Assembly: GCF_004118375.1 (NCBI RefSeq)
Contig: NZ_SDHX01000001.1
Location: 2,111,693-2,175,692 of the forward strand
DNA from: Oleiharenicola lentus
GTDB lineage: Bacteria > Verrucomicrobiota > Verrucomicrobiia > Opitutales > Opitutaceae
Direction of reading: 5' to 3'
Length of the DNA stretch: 64,000 nucleotides
Part shown: in pieces, positions 63,373 to 64,000 of the stretch
How the letters are laid out: each line of letters starts with the position of its first letter
How positions within the stretch are numbered: position 1 is the first letter of the stretch
Translations under genes and position numbers: made by a program
The notes under the pieces: model-generated
Seen by the model: only the letters and a program-made list of their open reading frames with translations
Database searches by the model: none
What the model was told of the DNA's origin: nothing

Positions 63373-64000
63373 GTGTTGACGCGTTGCCTGCTCCTCGCAC
63401 TCCTGCTTTGCGGTTCGATCGCGGCCCAGGAAACCCTCGCCATTCCGGCCGAAGAACTGGCCCGGGCTCCGACCGCGGCGCGCATTTCCGCCCTCGTGGA
63501 TCGGGCCACGGCGCAAGGGTGGGGCAGCGTGATGCCCGCGCTGCGGTCGGGAGCGCAGTCGGCCTACGCGGCTAACAGCGGCTACTCGGCGCAGTGGTAT
63601 TACCTTTACCGTTGGGCCCGGCTGCTGGGCACGCCTTACGCGAAGGCGATCCAGGACTGGATCAAGTCCGTCGAGAAGGCGCAGGTCGCCCACGCCAACA
63701 TGGCGGCGAGTTACGAATACCGCCCCGGCTCGCTCGCGGCCGGACTTTCCCGGGAGCTGCTGCTGGCGCTGCTCGGCAACGCCACGATGTCGGAAGAATT
63801 TTTCCAACTGCTGTCCCCGCTCGACAATCCGGCCGAGGTGCTGGCGATCCTGCAGAAGATCCAGCAGAAGGAGCCGGCCCTGTTTGCCGCCTATCCGTCC
63901 TTGGCGCTGGCCGTGGCGGTGGTCCACGATGTGCCCCCTTCACCCCAATGGCCGCACGGCCAGGTGAGCGCGACGTTGTTGCCCCGGAAGCCGCCGCCGC
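63373..64000 (+). CDS. Exported protein of unknown function, 3' truncated by window
   Basis: A frame that begins at GTG 63373 and stays open to the window end (209 codons). The first 20 residues are a signal peptide (VLTRCLLLALLLCGSIAAQE). The mature part is helical: LAIPAEELARAPTAARISAL, SGYSAQWYYLYRWARLLGTP, SYEYRPGSLAAGLSRELLLA, FQLLSPLDNPAEVLAILQKI. I do not recognise a domain in the visible part; the C-terminus, which may hold the functional domain, is missing. Same strand as tsaD, 43 bases downstream. Confidence 0.65.
   Translation, partial: MLTRCLLLALLLCGSIAAQETLAIPAEELARAPTAARISALVDRATAQGWGSVMPALRSGAQSAYAANSGYSAQWYYLYRWARLLGTPYAKAIQDWIKSVEKAQVAHANMAASYEYRPGSLAAGLSRELLLALLGNATMSEEFFQLLSPLDNPAEVLAILQKIQQKEPALFAAYPSLALAVAVVHDVPPSPQWPHGQVSATLLPRKPPP

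Overview
The window is a high-GC bacterial chromosome segment of mostly housekeeping genes, with two accessory patches. I infer a Gram-negative of the Verrucomicrobiota, most likely an Opitutaceae-like lineage. LpxK and the Kdo transferase WaaA indicate an LPS outer membrane. The UvrA is double-length with four ABC ATPase halves, a trait I know from the PVC superphylum (chlamydial UvrA is also double-length). The gap-pgk-tpiA order and the many hairpin repeats between genes fit the same placement. It is inferred from gene content only; there is no rRNA in the window.

Layout. 1-1.8 kb: the end of a DUF1080 protein and an AraC-type regulator. 1.8-7.1 kb: an accessory patch with an HTH fragment, a PolB-like exonuclease that has lost most of its catalytic acids, and a translationally coupled pair of a winged-helix protein and a large serine recombinase. 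7.1-16.3 kb: a secreted subtilase, giant UvrA, a GT4 glycosyltransferase and a small four-helix membrane protein. 16.5-23.1 kb: lpdA, scpB, rplU-rpmA, a 3-methyladenine glycosylase, a DUF3108 protein, ybaB, recR, tRNA-Gly(CCC) and a Cys-rich exported peptide. 23.2-35.4 kb: a membrane-anchored unknown, topB, a broken GIY-YIG nuclease gene inside inverted repeats, a class V aminotransferase, lpxK, an M29 aminopeptidase, an adenosine deaminase family protein, an SPFH protein and an RluD-type synthase. 35.5-39.3 kb: ppx/gppA, rsmI, a small lipoprotein and pgi. 39.3-41.2 kb: a cassette between two ~92 bp direct repeats, with two unknown proteins and a ParE-type toxin-antitoxin pair. 41.2-50.7 kb: a small unknown, an M16 peptidase, a deoxyhypusine synthase-like protein, waaA, mnmA and a GH13 enzyme. 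51-64 kb: gap, pgk, tpiA, a prenyl synthase, an FmdB protein, murJ, rpmB, a MidA-like methyltransferase, an S41 peptidase, tsaD and a protein cut by the window end.

The genes are mainly independent housekeeping functions: envelope assembly (lpxK, waaA, murJ, GT4), central carbon metabolism (pgi, gap, pgk, tpiA, lpdA), DNA repair and chromosome upkeep (uvrA, recR, ybaB, scpB, topB, MPG) and translation (rplU, rpmA, rpmB, mnmA, tsaD, rsmI, rluD).

The most unusual content is in the repeats. A ~29 bp sequence occurs as inverted pairs in several intergenic spaces. One pair tightly encloses a frameshifted GIY-YIG endonuclease gene, while three others are empty 77-82 bp hairpins, which looks like an autonomous element with MITE-like derivatives. 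Repeat-like sequence has also been absorbed in frame into uvrA and mnmA.
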